A DNA stretch of 64,000 bases from Paenibacillus mucilaginosus 3016 (GTDB lineage Bacteria > Bacillota > Bacilli > Paenibacillales > NBRC-103111). The notes under the pieces were generated by a model that was given only the letters and a program-made list of their open reading frames with translations, was not told where the DNA came from and ran no database searches. Positions 55,770-63,331 of this stretch are shown here, piece after piece. The stretch covers positions 6,280,001 to 6,344,000 of the forward strand of contig NC_016935.1 of NCBI RefSeq assembly GCF_000250655.1. The letters run 5' to 3'. Position 1 is the stretch's first letter. Each line of letters starts with the position of its first letter. The translations under genes were made by a program, and so were the position numbers.

Positions 55770-57074
55770 TTAGTGTTCTTCCTCCTGGAGGAGTTCAATC
55801 TGAGCACCGAGCGACAACAAATGGTCGAAGTACTGAGGATAAGACTTCGCCACGTGATGCGCGTCGTTAATGATAAGACCTTTATCGGAACGAAGGCCGA
55901 CAATCGTTAACGCCATGATCACGCGGTGGTCGTAATGGGCATTGATCTCCACGCCGCCGGGTACGCCCTGCGGACGGCCGTGTACGATAATCTCGCTCTG
56001 GCGCTCTTCCACTTCGGCACCGGCCTTGCGCAGCTCCGCAAGGAAATCCGTAATGCGGTCGCACTCTTTGTATCGAAGGTTCTCGACATTGTAGAACCGG
56101 GAAGTGCCTTCGGCGAAGACCGCTGCCGCCACCATGGCCAGCACGCCGTCAGTGAAGTGGTCGCCGTCGAACTCGCCCGCCTTCAGGCTCTGGGTACCCT
56201 TCACGTGAACCACGTCATTGTCGTGGGTGAGATCCACGCCCATGGCACGGAGAACGTCGACGACCGCCCGTTCGCCCTGGCGGCTCTGCTCGGCCAGCCG
56301 GAGCACACGGACATCGGAGTTCGTGACGCCCGCCGCGGCCAGGATCGCGGCCGAACCCGGATAATCCCCCTGCACGACGTAGTTCTGCGGCTTGTACTGC
56401 TGGCGGCCCGGGATGCGGTAGTGCATGAGATCCTCGGAAGCCTCGATCGTGATGCCCGCCTGGGCGATGACCTCGAGCGTCTGGCCGACAATGACCTTGG
56501 ACTTCAGATCGTGCAGCACGGTAATCTCGCTGTCTTCCTCAAGCAGCGGGGCCACGAACAGAAGCGAGCTCAGGAACTGGGAGCTGACATTGCCCGAGAC
56601 GGTAATCTTGCCCCCGCGCGGCTTCCCGCCGCGGATCGTGATCGGCAGCTTGCCGTCCCGGTGCTCCACTTCGACGCCCATCTGGCGGAGGGAGTCGATG
56701 AGGTCGTCATGCGGACGCTTGCCGAGGGAATCCGGATACCGGTTGATGAACGTCACTTCCGGGCAGAAGGAAGCGACGGACATCAGGAAGCGGAGCACCG
56801 CACCCGCGTTGCCTACGTCGAGCTCCTTCACATCCCGCGGATGGCGGCCGAAGCCGCGGATCGTCATCTGCTCTTCGTCTTCCTCGAGCACGGCACCCAG
56901 GTCGCGGATACAGCGGCGCATCGCATCGCTGTCTTCGCTGTGGGCCGGATAGCGGACCGTGGAGGTGCCGTCTGCGAGCGCACCGATGAGCAGGTAGCGC
57001 GTGGTGTAGTTTTTGGAGGACAGGGCGTTGATCGTCCCTTCGAGTCTCTGGGTTGGCTTGACAATGGCTTTCAT
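55770..57074 (-). CDS. aroA: EPSP synthase, divergent type
   Basis: A 434-aa 3-phosphoshikimate 1-carboxyvinyltransferase of the shikimate pathway. Active-site Lys and Arg are kept in a divergent SSKNYTTRYLL (usually KSxSxR). Others are GNAGAVLRFL, VSSQFLSSLL, the catalytic region FTDGVLAM, RYKECDR and YDHRVIMAL. Relative to E. coli GNAGTAMRP, Thr97 is Ala and Pro101 is Phe, positions that affect PEP/inhibitor binding. The full length supports function. The ATG at 57074 follows GAAGGAGAG. It is not in an aro operon, though aroK is 1.3 kb away. Confidence 0.9.
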   Translation of the reverse strand: MKAIVKPTQRLEGTINALSSKNYTTRYLLIGALADGTSTVRYPAHSEDSDAMRRCIRDLGAVLEEDEEQMTIRGFGRHPRDVKELDVGNAGAVLRFLMSVASFCPEVTFINRYPDSLGKRPHDDLIDSLRQMGVEVEHRDGKLPITIRGGKPRGGKITVSGNVSSQFLSSLLFVAPLLEEDSEITVLHDLKSKVIVGQTLEVIAQAGITIEASEDLMHYRIPGRQQYKPQNYVVQGDYPGSAAILAAAGVTNSDVRVLRLAEQSRQGERAVVDVLRAMGVDLTHDNDVVHVKGTQSLKAGEFDGDHFTDGVLAMVAAAVFAEGTSRFYNVENLRYKECDRITDFLAELRKAGAEVEERQSEIIVHGRPQGVPGGVEINAHYDHRVIMALTIVGLRSDKGLIINDAHHVAKSYPQYFDHLLSLGAQIELLQEEEH

Positions 57075-57156
57075 GAAGTATGTATCTCTCCTTCAATAGA
57101 AGATAATGTACTGGAATCTTGGATGGGGCGCGGAGGGCCGCCGCCTTAAGGGATGG

Positions 57157-57528
57157 TTACTGCCCGCTTCCCAGGGCATAGCCCGCATAGGCGGCACAGC
57201 CGCCGAGCGCATAGGACAGGAGAAGATACAGCCGGGCGGCCCGCATTCTTCCTCCCTGCTCCAGCGCATCGCTTTCCAGCTTGAACGTGGAAAAGGTCGT
57301 ATAGCCGCCGGCGAACCCGCTGCCGAGCAGCAGCAGAGTTGACTTGGACACCTGGGCTCCCGCCAGCCACCCCAGCAGGAACGACCCTGTCAGGTTAATG
57401 AACAAGGTTCCGTAAGGCCACGAAGGAAATCTGCGGGCGGCGAACCGGGACACCCCGTAGCGGGATACCGCACCGGCAAACCCTCCCATGCCTACGAGCA
57501 ATAAGGCAAGAAACACATTCGACATCAT
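57157..57528 (-). CDS. crcB: Fluoride channel subunit FluC/CrcB, second copy
   Basis: A 123-aa four-helix membrane protein. FAGAVSRYGVSRF, PYGTLFINLTGSFLLGWL and GSGFAGGYTTFSTFKLESD are the FluC signatures, including the TTFS fluoride-path motif. It overlaps the upstream crcB copy by 4 bp (start 57528), so the two are translated together and probably form a heterodimer. Confidence 0.94.
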   Translation of the reverse strand: MMSNVFLALLLVGMGGFAGAVSRYGVSRFAARRFPSWPYGTLFINLTGSFLLGWLAGAQVSKSTLLLLGSGFAGGYTTFSTFKLESDALEQGGRMRAARLYLLLSYALGGCAAYAGYALGSGQ

Positions 57529-57914
57529 TCGGCAGAATCCTTTCCGCGGGAGCGAAAATAGGCTCCCCGGCCCAGCCGGATGCACGCGAGTCCCCCGATG
57601 AAAGACACCGCGCCGTAGACGGCCGCAGAGACCCAGGCACCCGACTCCAGCAGAAGCACCATCTCCAGGCTGAGCGCCGAGAAGGTGGTGAAGGCTCCGA
57701 CGAAGCCGGTCGTCAGGAACGCCTTGAGGTTCGGAAGCCGGCCCAGCGGCTCCGAGTAGGCCATCCGGCCGAGCAGCACGCAGCCGAGCAGGTTGCAGAG
57801 CAGCGTTCCCCACGGGAAGGAGGCGCCGGAGGAAGCGGGATTGAACAGAAGGGACAGCCCGAAGCGGGCCATCGCTCCCGCAGCCCCTCCGGCACCGATG
57901 AACCAGACCGTCAT
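57525..57914 (-). CDS. crcB: Fluoride channel subunit FluC/CrcB, first copy
   Basis: A 129-aa FluC protein exporting fluoride. GGAAGAMARFGLSLLF, PWGTLLCNLLGCVLLG and TTGFVGAFTTFSALSLEM match the family. The ATG at 57914 follows GAAGGAGA. Tandem crcB pairs are common in Bacilli. I searched the short upstream region for the fluoride riboswitch and did not see its conserved sequence. Confidence 0.95.
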   Translation of the reverse strand: MTVWFIGAGGAAGAMARFGLSLLFNPASSGASFPWGTLLCNLLGCVLLGRMAYSEPLGRLPNLKAFLTTGFVGAFTTFSALSLEMVLLLESGAWVSAAVYGAVSFIGGLACIRLGRGAYFRSRGKDSAE

Positions 57915-57951
57915 GCGGGTGTCTCCTTCTCTGATAGATTCGTGCTGCGGT

Positions 57952-57981
57952 TTGACAGCGAACAGGCAAGTTTCTTATGAT
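57952..57981 (+). promoter_or_regulatory. Sigma-A promoter of the rhodanese gene
   Basis: A perfect TTGACA at 57952-57957 and TATGAT at 57976-57981 with an 18-bp spacer, 53 bp before the start. Confidence 0.8.
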
Positions 57982-58034
57982 GAATGGGAACGAAGGCTGC
58001 CGCCCTACTCTTCCCGAAGCAAAGGAGCATGACC

Positions 58035-58331
58035 ATGCAGACGATTACCCCCGAGGAAGTAAAACGCCGGATCGACAGCGGCGAGAAGCTGGACATTGTG
58101 GATGTCCGCGAAGACGAGGAAGTCGCGGCGGGCATGATTCCCGGCGCGATCCACATCCCGCTGATGCAGCTGCCCGAGCGGCTCGCCGAGATTCCACAGC
58201 GGGGCGAGACCGTCCTTGTGTGCCGCAGCGGCGGACGCAGCGGACGCGCCTATGAATTCCTTCAGGCCCAGGGTCTGACCGGACTGAAGAACATGACCGG
58301 CGGCATGCTCGCCTGGGACCAAGAGGACTAA
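58035..58331 (+). CDS. Single-domain rhodanese-like protein
   Basis: A 98-aa rhodanese that transfers sulfane sulfur. The active-site loop CRSGGRSG holds the catalytic Cys. LDIVDVREDEE and GAIHIPL are the CH2-type signatures. It is similar to B. subtilis YqhL/YtwF-type proteins. The ATG at 58035 is eight bases from AAAGGAG; the ATG at 58029 is too close to it. Confidence 0.92.
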   Translation: MQTITPEEVKRRIDSGEKLDIVDVREDEEVAAGMIPGAIHIPLMQLPERLAEIPQRGETVLVCRSGGRSGRAYEFLQAQGLTGLKNMTGGMLAWDQED

Positions 58332-58368
58332 TCGTCCTCAGCCTGGCTTCCGCACCGCTATTGCAGGC

Positions 58369-58394
58369 AAGACGCGTCCGTCAGGACGCGTCTT
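58369..58394. terminator. Hairpin overlapping the end of aroK
   Basis: AAGACGCGTCC pairs with GGACGCGTCTT around a GTCA loop that contains the aroK stop codon (58383-58381). The T runs on both sides are short, so the strength is uncertain. Confidence 0.6.
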
Positions 58395-58893
58395 TGGCGT
58401 GCCTCAGGATCTGATCGGCGATCGTCTGCACGTCGAGCTCCGACGTATCGACCGCCAGGTCCGCGAACGTATAAGCCTCCCTGCGGTTCTCGGCGAGCGT
58501 ATGCACCCGCTCCTCCAGGTTTCCCTGCAGCAGCGGCCGGTTCGAATCCGTGCGCACCCGTTCGATAATCCGCTCGGGAGAACACAGCAGCGCCACCACG
58601 AGGCCGCCCTCGCTCATCGCCCTGCGGTTCTCTTCCCGGAGCACCGCTCCTCCTCCGGTAGCCACCACCTGTCCGCTCTCCTTCAGCACCGCCGCGACAG
58701 CCTCCCTTTCCGCTTCGCGGAAGAACGCTTCGCCTTCCCCGGCGAACAGCTCGGGAATCGTCTTCCCGGTGTTTCTCTCAATCACCGCGTCCGTGTCGAC
58801 GAAGCGCCAGCCGAGACGGGCCGCGAGCGCTTGGCCTACGGTGGACTTGCCGGTTCCCATCATCCCGATCAATACGATATTGCGGTAGTTCAC
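58381..58893 (-). CDS. aroK: Shikimate kinase
   Basis: A 170-aa P-loop kinase phosphorylating shikimate, the step before EPSP synthase. Walker A is GMMGTGKSTVGQALA. FVDTDAVIE, FREAEREAV (substrate Arg), ATGGGAVLREENR and the lid with DSNRPLL complete the family. The GTG start at 58893 (MNYRNIVLIG) follows AAAGAGA. It is convergent with the rhodanese gene. Confidence 0.95.
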   Translation of the reverse strand: MNYRNIVLIGMMGTGKSTVGQALAARLGWRFVDTDAVIERNTGKTIPELFAGEGEAFFREAEREAVAAVLKESGQVVATGGGAVLREENRRAMSEGGLVVALLCSPERIIERVRTDSNRPLLQGNLEERVHTLAENRREAYTFADLAVDTSELDVQTIADQILRHAKDAS

Positions 58894-59077
58894 AGTCTCT
58901 TTTGCACCCTCTTCTCCACTCGGTAAACTCTCCCTATCATATCACAGCTTGGTCGGACGTGAATAGAAAACCACGCAAAAACATAAGATGGAGGATGTAT
59001 GCGCACTTCCATATTCATACAGCTTCCGCAGACCTTCAAGCGGCATCCGGCCGCGTACCGAAAGGAGAAGACGTAGT

Positions 59078-59413
59078 ATGCCTCATTCCTCCTGCCGTAC
59101 GGCAGCACCGGTCCACTCGCCGACCGACTTCAAGCTTCAGCAGATCCTGGACCCCTCCACTCCCCTGTGCAAGGATGACGTCGTCTGGATGCTGGAATAT
59201 ATCAAAAAAAAGGTGGCTGAGGAAGACCCGAACCTCATGGATCTTTCCCAGCCACGCTTGATGCAAAACTTTAGATACTTCGCGGAAATCGCGCTGATGG
59301 TCATTCAGCGGCGCAACGGCTTCGACCAGGAAGAAGGCCGGCTCAAAGCCTGGGTGGAGGAAGCCGCCTTCGGGCTGCGCCCGCCGGCGGAATCGTCCCT
59401 GCGCCGCAGGTAG
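59078..59413 (+). CDS. Small conserved hypothetical protein
   Basis: A 111-aa soluble protein. Helical segments KDDVVWMLEYIKKKVAEEDPNLMD and RYFAEIALMVIQRRNGFDQEEGRLKAWVEEAAFG dominate the second half, and the N-terminus is Ser/Pro-rich with one Cys. I do not recognise the family. The ATG at 59078 has GAAAGGAG at good spacing, which supports a real gene. It is convergent with gnd. Confidence 0.65.
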   Translation: MPHSSCRTAAPVHSPTDFKLQQILDPSTPLCKDDVVWMLEYIKKKVAEEDPNLMDLSQPRLMQNFRYFAEIALMVIQRRNGFDQEEGRLKAWVEEAAFGLRPPAESSLRRR

Positions 59414-59434
59414 GACCTTGGCACGGTCTCTCTC

Positions 59435-60850
59435 TTACTGCTGGTCCATCCACTGGAAGTGGAAGGTGCCTTCTTTGTCCACGCGCTTGAACGTGTGGGC
59501 GCCGAAGTAGTCGCGCTGTGCCTGAAGCAGGTTCGCCGGCAGGCGCTCCGTACGGTAGCTGTCGTAGTAAGCCAGTGCGGATGCGAAGGCCGGTACCGGA
59601 ATACCGCGCTTGACCGCTTCAGCCACTACATTTCTCCAAGCGTCCTGATAGTTCTGGACCACGCCTTGGAAGTACTCGTCGAGGAGCAGGTTGCGCAGCT
59701 CCGGATTCTTGTCGTAGGCGTCCTTGATGTTCTGCAGGAAGCGTGCACGGATGATGCAGCCGCCGCGGAAGATCATCGCGATGGAGCCGTAGTCCAGACC
59801 CCAGTTGTATTCTTCGCTGGCCGCACGCATTTGGGCGAAGCCTTGGGCGTAGGAGCAGATTTTGCTCGCATACAGGGCTTTGCGGACCGCTTCGATGAAC
59901 TCGGACGCGTCCCCTTCGTACTTCGATGCCGCAGGACCCTGGAGCACCTTGCTTGCCGCCACGCGCTCTTCCTTCATAGCGGAGAGGAAACGGGAGAATA
60001 CGGATTCGGTGATGATGGACAGCGGCACGCCCAGGTCCAGCGCGCTCTGGGACGTCCATTTGCCTGTGCCCTTCTGGCCGGCGGAGTCCAGGATCACGTC
60101 GACCATCGCTTTGCCCGTTTCCGGATCCTTCTTCGTGAAGATGTCCGTCGTGATCTCGATAAGGTAGCTGTCGAGCTCGCCTTTGTTCCACTCGGCGAAG
60201 ATCTCGTGAAGCTGCTCGGTCGATACGCCCAGCACATCCTTCAGCAGCTGGTACGCTTCGCAGATCAGCTGCATGTCGCCGTACTCGATGCCGTTGTGCA
60301 CCATCTTCACGTAGTGGCCGGAGCCGCCCGGTCCGATGTACGTGCAGCAAGGGTCGCCGTTTACTTTGGCCGAGATCGCCGTCAGGATCGGAGCAACCAG
60401 TTCATAAGCGGATTGAGGACCGCCCGGCATAATCGACGGGCCCTTCAGCGCGCCTTCTTCGCCGCCGGATACGCCGGTGCCGATGAAGCGGAAGCCCTGC
60501 GCTTCGAGCTCTTCGCTGCGGCGCTGGGTATCCGGGAAGTAAGCATTGCCGCCGTCGATGATGATGTCGCCTTTGTCGAGGTGCGGAATCAGAGATTGGA
60601 TCGTTGCGTCCGTAGCGGAACCCGCCTGGACCATGATCAATATTTTGCGCGGCGTCTCGAGGGAAGCCACGAATTCTTCAACGCTGTATGTACCTACCAG
60701 GTTCTTGCCCTGGGCTTCTTCGAGAAGCGCATCCGTCTTCTCGCGGGAGCGGTTATACACGGATACCGTGAACCCCCGGCTTTCGATATTCAGTGCGAGA
60801 TTCTTACCCATGACCGCGAGGCCGATGACACCGACTTGCTGTTTGGACAT
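59435..60850 (-). CDS. gnd: 6-phosphogluconate dehydrogenase, decarboxylating
   Basis: A 471-aa enzyme of the oxidative pentose phosphate and gluconate routes, giving ribulose 5-phosphate, CO2 and NAD(P)[21 protein letters not shown] is the nucleotide-binding start; the NRS residues after it are those of NADP-preferring enzymes. [39 protein letters not shown] and the C-terminal [20 protein letters not shown] are canonical. The ATG at 60850 (MSKQQVG) is chosen; an ATG 12 bases upstream touches the AGGAAGG site. It is downstream of the gntK operon. Confidence 0.97.
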   Translation of the reverse strand: MSKQQVGVIGLAVMGKNLALNIESRGFTVSVYNRSREKTDALLEEAQGKNLVGTYSVEEFVASLETPRKILIMVQAGSATDATIQSLIPHLDKGDIIIDGGNAYFPDTQRRSEELEAQGFRFIGTGVSGGEEGALKGPSIMPGGPQSAYELVAPILTAISAKVNGDPCCTYIGPGGSGHYVKMVHNGIEYGDMQLICEAYQLLKDVLGVSTEQLHEIFAEWNKGELDSYLIEITTDIFTKKDPETGKAMVDVILDSAGQKGTGKWTSQSALDLGVPLSIITESVFSRFLSAMKEERVAASKVLQGPAASKYEGDASEFIEAVRKALYASKICSYAQGFAQMRAASEEYNWGLDYGSIAMIFRGGCIIRARFLQNIKDAYDKNPELRNLLLDEYFQGVVQNYQDAWRNVVAEAVKRGIPVPAFASALAYYDSYRTERLPANLLQAQRDYFGAHTFKRVDKEGTFHFQWMDQQ

Positions 60851-60992
60851 TTGGATTCTCATCCTTCCTATTCCTCTATTTATTTAAACCGTGAAACCCA
60901 ACCTGAAACAGGCACGAAGGCTTCCCGAAGCACAATATGGCCGTGCTTGTCCGCAATCACGCGAACCGGGCAAAGGAAGCCTTCTCCCCCTA

Positions 60993-61766
60993 TTAGATCG
61001 TCATCGATCCGTAGCCCCCGTCGACGCGCAGAAGCGATCCGGTGACGAAGCTGGAAGCTTTGTCCGAAGCGAGATACACGGCAGCGCCCTGCAGCTCCTC
61101 CGCATTGCCGAACCGGTTCATCGGGGTATGGCGCATGATGGCCTCCGTCCGCTCCGGCGACAGAATCTTGCGGTTCTGTTCCGCAGGGAAGAAGCCCGGA
61201 ATGATGGCGTTGACGCGCACGCGCGCCGGCGCAAATTCACGTGCGAGGAACTTCGTCACGTTATTGACGGCCGCCTTCGAGGCCGAATACGTGAAGACGC
61301 GGGACAGCGGAGGATCCGAGGATACGGAGGAAATGTTGATGATGCTTCCCCCTTCACCCTGCTCCACCATATGCTTCCCAAAGATTTGGCATGCGAGTAC
61401 GACGCTCTTCAGGTTCACTTCCATGATAGAGTCCCACTCGTCCATGGTCAAGTCGAAGAACGGAGTCGGGGAGTTCTTACCCGGGCAGTTCATGAGAATG
61501 TCGCAGCGTCCCGTCCAGGCGAGCACATCCTCGAGCACCTTCTTCAGGTCCTCCGGATTCGTCGCGTCGGCCGAGAAGCACTTCGCTCGTCCGCCCGCTT
61601 CCTCGACGGCACGCGCCACTTCTTCCGCCTTCTCCTGATTGCGGCCGACCACAGCCACATCCGCACCGTGACCGCCGAGCGCTACGGCCATCGAGCCGCC
61701 CAGCGTACTGTTGCCGCCGATTACGACAGCCGTCTTGCCCGTAAGATCGAATAAGTTCATCGCCAT
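60993..61766 (-). CDS. SDR oxidoreductase, mannonate/gluconate dehydrogenase-like
   Basis: A 257-aa short-chain dehydrogenase. The cofactor loop is GGNSTLGGSMA, the catalytic set is NISSV...YSASK, and IIPGFFPAEQNRKIL with HTPMNRFG is a signature I associate with D-mannonate oxidoreductase (UxuB/YjmF-type) and gluconate 5-dehydrogenase-like SDRs. It lies 13 bp downstream of gntK and so acts on a sugar acid. The exact substrate is inferred. The ATG at 61766 follows AGGAGGG. Confidence 0.85.
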   Translation of the reverse strand: MAMNLFDLTGKTAVVIGGNSTLGGSMAVALGGHGADVAVVGRNQEKAEEVARAVEEAGGRAKCFSADATNPEDLKKVLEDVLAWTGRCDILMNCPGKNSPTPFFDLTMDEWDSIMEVNLKSVVLACQIFGKHMVEQGEGGSIINISSVSSDPPLSRVFTYSASKAAVNNVTKFLAREFAPARVRVNAIIPGFFPAEQNRKILSPERTEAIMRHTPMNRFGNAEELQGAAVYLASDKASSFVTGSLLRVDGGYGSMTI

Positions 61767-61779
61767 TGCATGTACCCTC

Positions 61780-63330
61780 CTAGGATTTGGTGTACATCTG
61801 CTGGAAGGCGGCGATCGCGTCGAACTCGTCCTTCAACTGATGGTACACACGATTATAAATGCTTGTCAACTGTTTGTAGGTTTCATGGGTCGGAATACTT
61901 GCTTTTAAGGACTGGTTCACCTGCATCCAGTCGTATACGCCGGAGAAATCCTTGATCTCGCCGAGCGCCAGCATGCCGAGCTGCGCCGCGCCGAGGCCAG
62001 AGCTCTCGATGGTATTCGGAACGGCCACGGGGGTGCCGAGCACGTCGGCCATGATCTGCAGCCAGAACGGCGAGTTCGCGAAGCCGCCCGAAGCGCGGAT
62101 CTCCTTCGTCGGCCCGACGAGCTCCTCCAGCGCGCTGTTGACCGAATGAATCCGGTACATTACGCCTTCGAGCACCGCACGGATCATGTGCTTCTTCTGG
62201 TGGTACAGGGACATGCCGAAGAACACGCCGCGCGCATTCGCGTTCCAGTACGGCGCCCGCTCGCCTGCCAGGAGCGGCAGGAAGATCAGCCCGTCGGAGC
62301 CCGGAGCGACTTCCATGGCCAGCGAGGTCAGGTAGTCGTACGGGTCCATGCCCCGGCGGCGCCCTTCCTCCGCCTCCGCGGTCGCGAGCTGGTCGCGCAC
62401 CCAGCGGAACATGATGCCGCCGTTGTTGATCGCGCCGCCGACCACCCAGAAGTTATCGGCCAGCGCGTAGCAGAACAGACGGCCCTTCGGGTCGGTGAGC
62501 GGCTCGCGCACAACGCCGCGGACCGCGCCGCTCGTGCCGATCGTCACCGCATGGATGCCGGGCTCGAAGGCGCCGACGCCGAGGTTCGCCAGCACGCCGT
62601 CGGAGGCGCCGACGACGAACGGCGTATCGGCCGCGAGGCCCATCGACACCGCATACTCCTGCGTCATGCCCTGCAGGGTGTACGTGGTCGAGACCGGGCG
62701 GGAGAGCTGCTCCTCCCGGACGCCGCAGGCGGCGAGCGCTTCGCGGTCCCACTGCAGCGCCTTCAGGTTGAAGAGCCCGGTGGCGCTGGCGATGGAGTAG
62801 TCGATGACAAGCTCGCCGAACAGCTTCGCGAACACATACTCCTTGATGCCGATGAACTTGTAGGCATTCTCGAAGAGATCGGCCCGGTTGTCGCGGATCC
62901 ACATCAGCTTGAGCAGCGGGGACATCGGGTGGATCGGCGTGCCGGTCGCCCGGTAAATGTCCAGGCCGTTCGACTCGCGCAGCCCCTTGACATAGCCTAC
63001 GCTGCGGTTATCCGCCCAGGTGATGCACTGGGTCAGCGGCTGCAGCTCGCGGTCGATGGCGATCAGGCTGTGCATCGCCGAGGAGAACGACACGCAGAGC
63101 ACCTGGCCGGGCAGCACGCCGGCCTTGCCCACCACCGTCCGTATGCCGGTCACCACGGCCTGGAAGATTTCGTCCGGATCCTGCTCCGCGATATCCGGTC
63201 TTGGCGTATAGAGCGGATATTCCACCGCGTGGGAAGCGATGACCCGTCCGTCCCGGTCGATTACGAGCGTTTTGGCGGACGTCGTGCCGATATCCGCCGC
63301 GATAATGTAAGGTTTGGTCAGCTGCGTCAT
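61780..63330 (-). CDS. gntK: Gluconokinase, FGGY family
   Basis: A 516-aa FGGY carbohydrate kinase making 6-phosphogluconate. IIAADIGTTSAKTLVID is the phosphate-binding start, ITWADNRS and GTPIHPMSPLLKL match GntK, and VGASDGVLANLGVGA holds the catalytic Asp. TIGTSGAVR, LPLLAGERAPYWN and ASGGFANSPFWLQIMADVLG complete the second domain. The ATG at 63330 lies one base after the upstream gene's TAA stop. The product feeds gnd, 2.5 kb downstream on the same strand. Confidence 0.93.
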   Translation of the reverse strand: MTQLTKPYIIAADIGTTSAKTLVIDRDGRVIASHAVEYPLYTPRPDIAEQDPDEIFQAVVTGIRTVVGKAGVLPGQVLCVSFSSAMHSLIAIDRELQPLTQCITWADNRSVGYVKGLRESNGLDIYRATGTPIHPMSPLLKLMWIRDNRADLFENAYKFIGIKEYVFAKLFGELVIDYSIASATGLFNLKALQWDREALAACGVREEQLSRPVSTTYTLQGMTQEYAVSMGLAADTPFVVGASDGVLANLGVGAFEPGIHAVTIGTSGAVRGVVREPLTDPKGRLFCYALADNFWVVGGAINNGGIMFRWVRDQLATAEAEEGRRRGMDPYDYLTSLAMEVAPGSDGLIFLPLLAGERAPYWNANARGVFFGMSLYHQKKHMIRAVLEGVMYRIHSVNSALEELVGPTKEIRASGGFANSPFWLQIMADVLGTPVAVPNTIESSGLGAAQLGMLALGEIKDFSGVYDWMQVNQSLKASIPTHETYKQLTSIYNRVYHQLKDEFDAIAAFQQMYTKS

Positions 63331-63331
63331 C

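Noticed and set aside
57915-58030. Possible fluoride riboswitch upstream of the fluC pair
   Set aside because: Checked by eye for the conserved crcB RNA segments and found none.
60916-60984. GAAGGCTTCC / GGAAGCCTTC repeat between the SDR and gnd genes as a terminator
   Set aside because: The arms are 49 bp apart and no T run follows on the minus strand, so gnd may still be read from the upstream operon.
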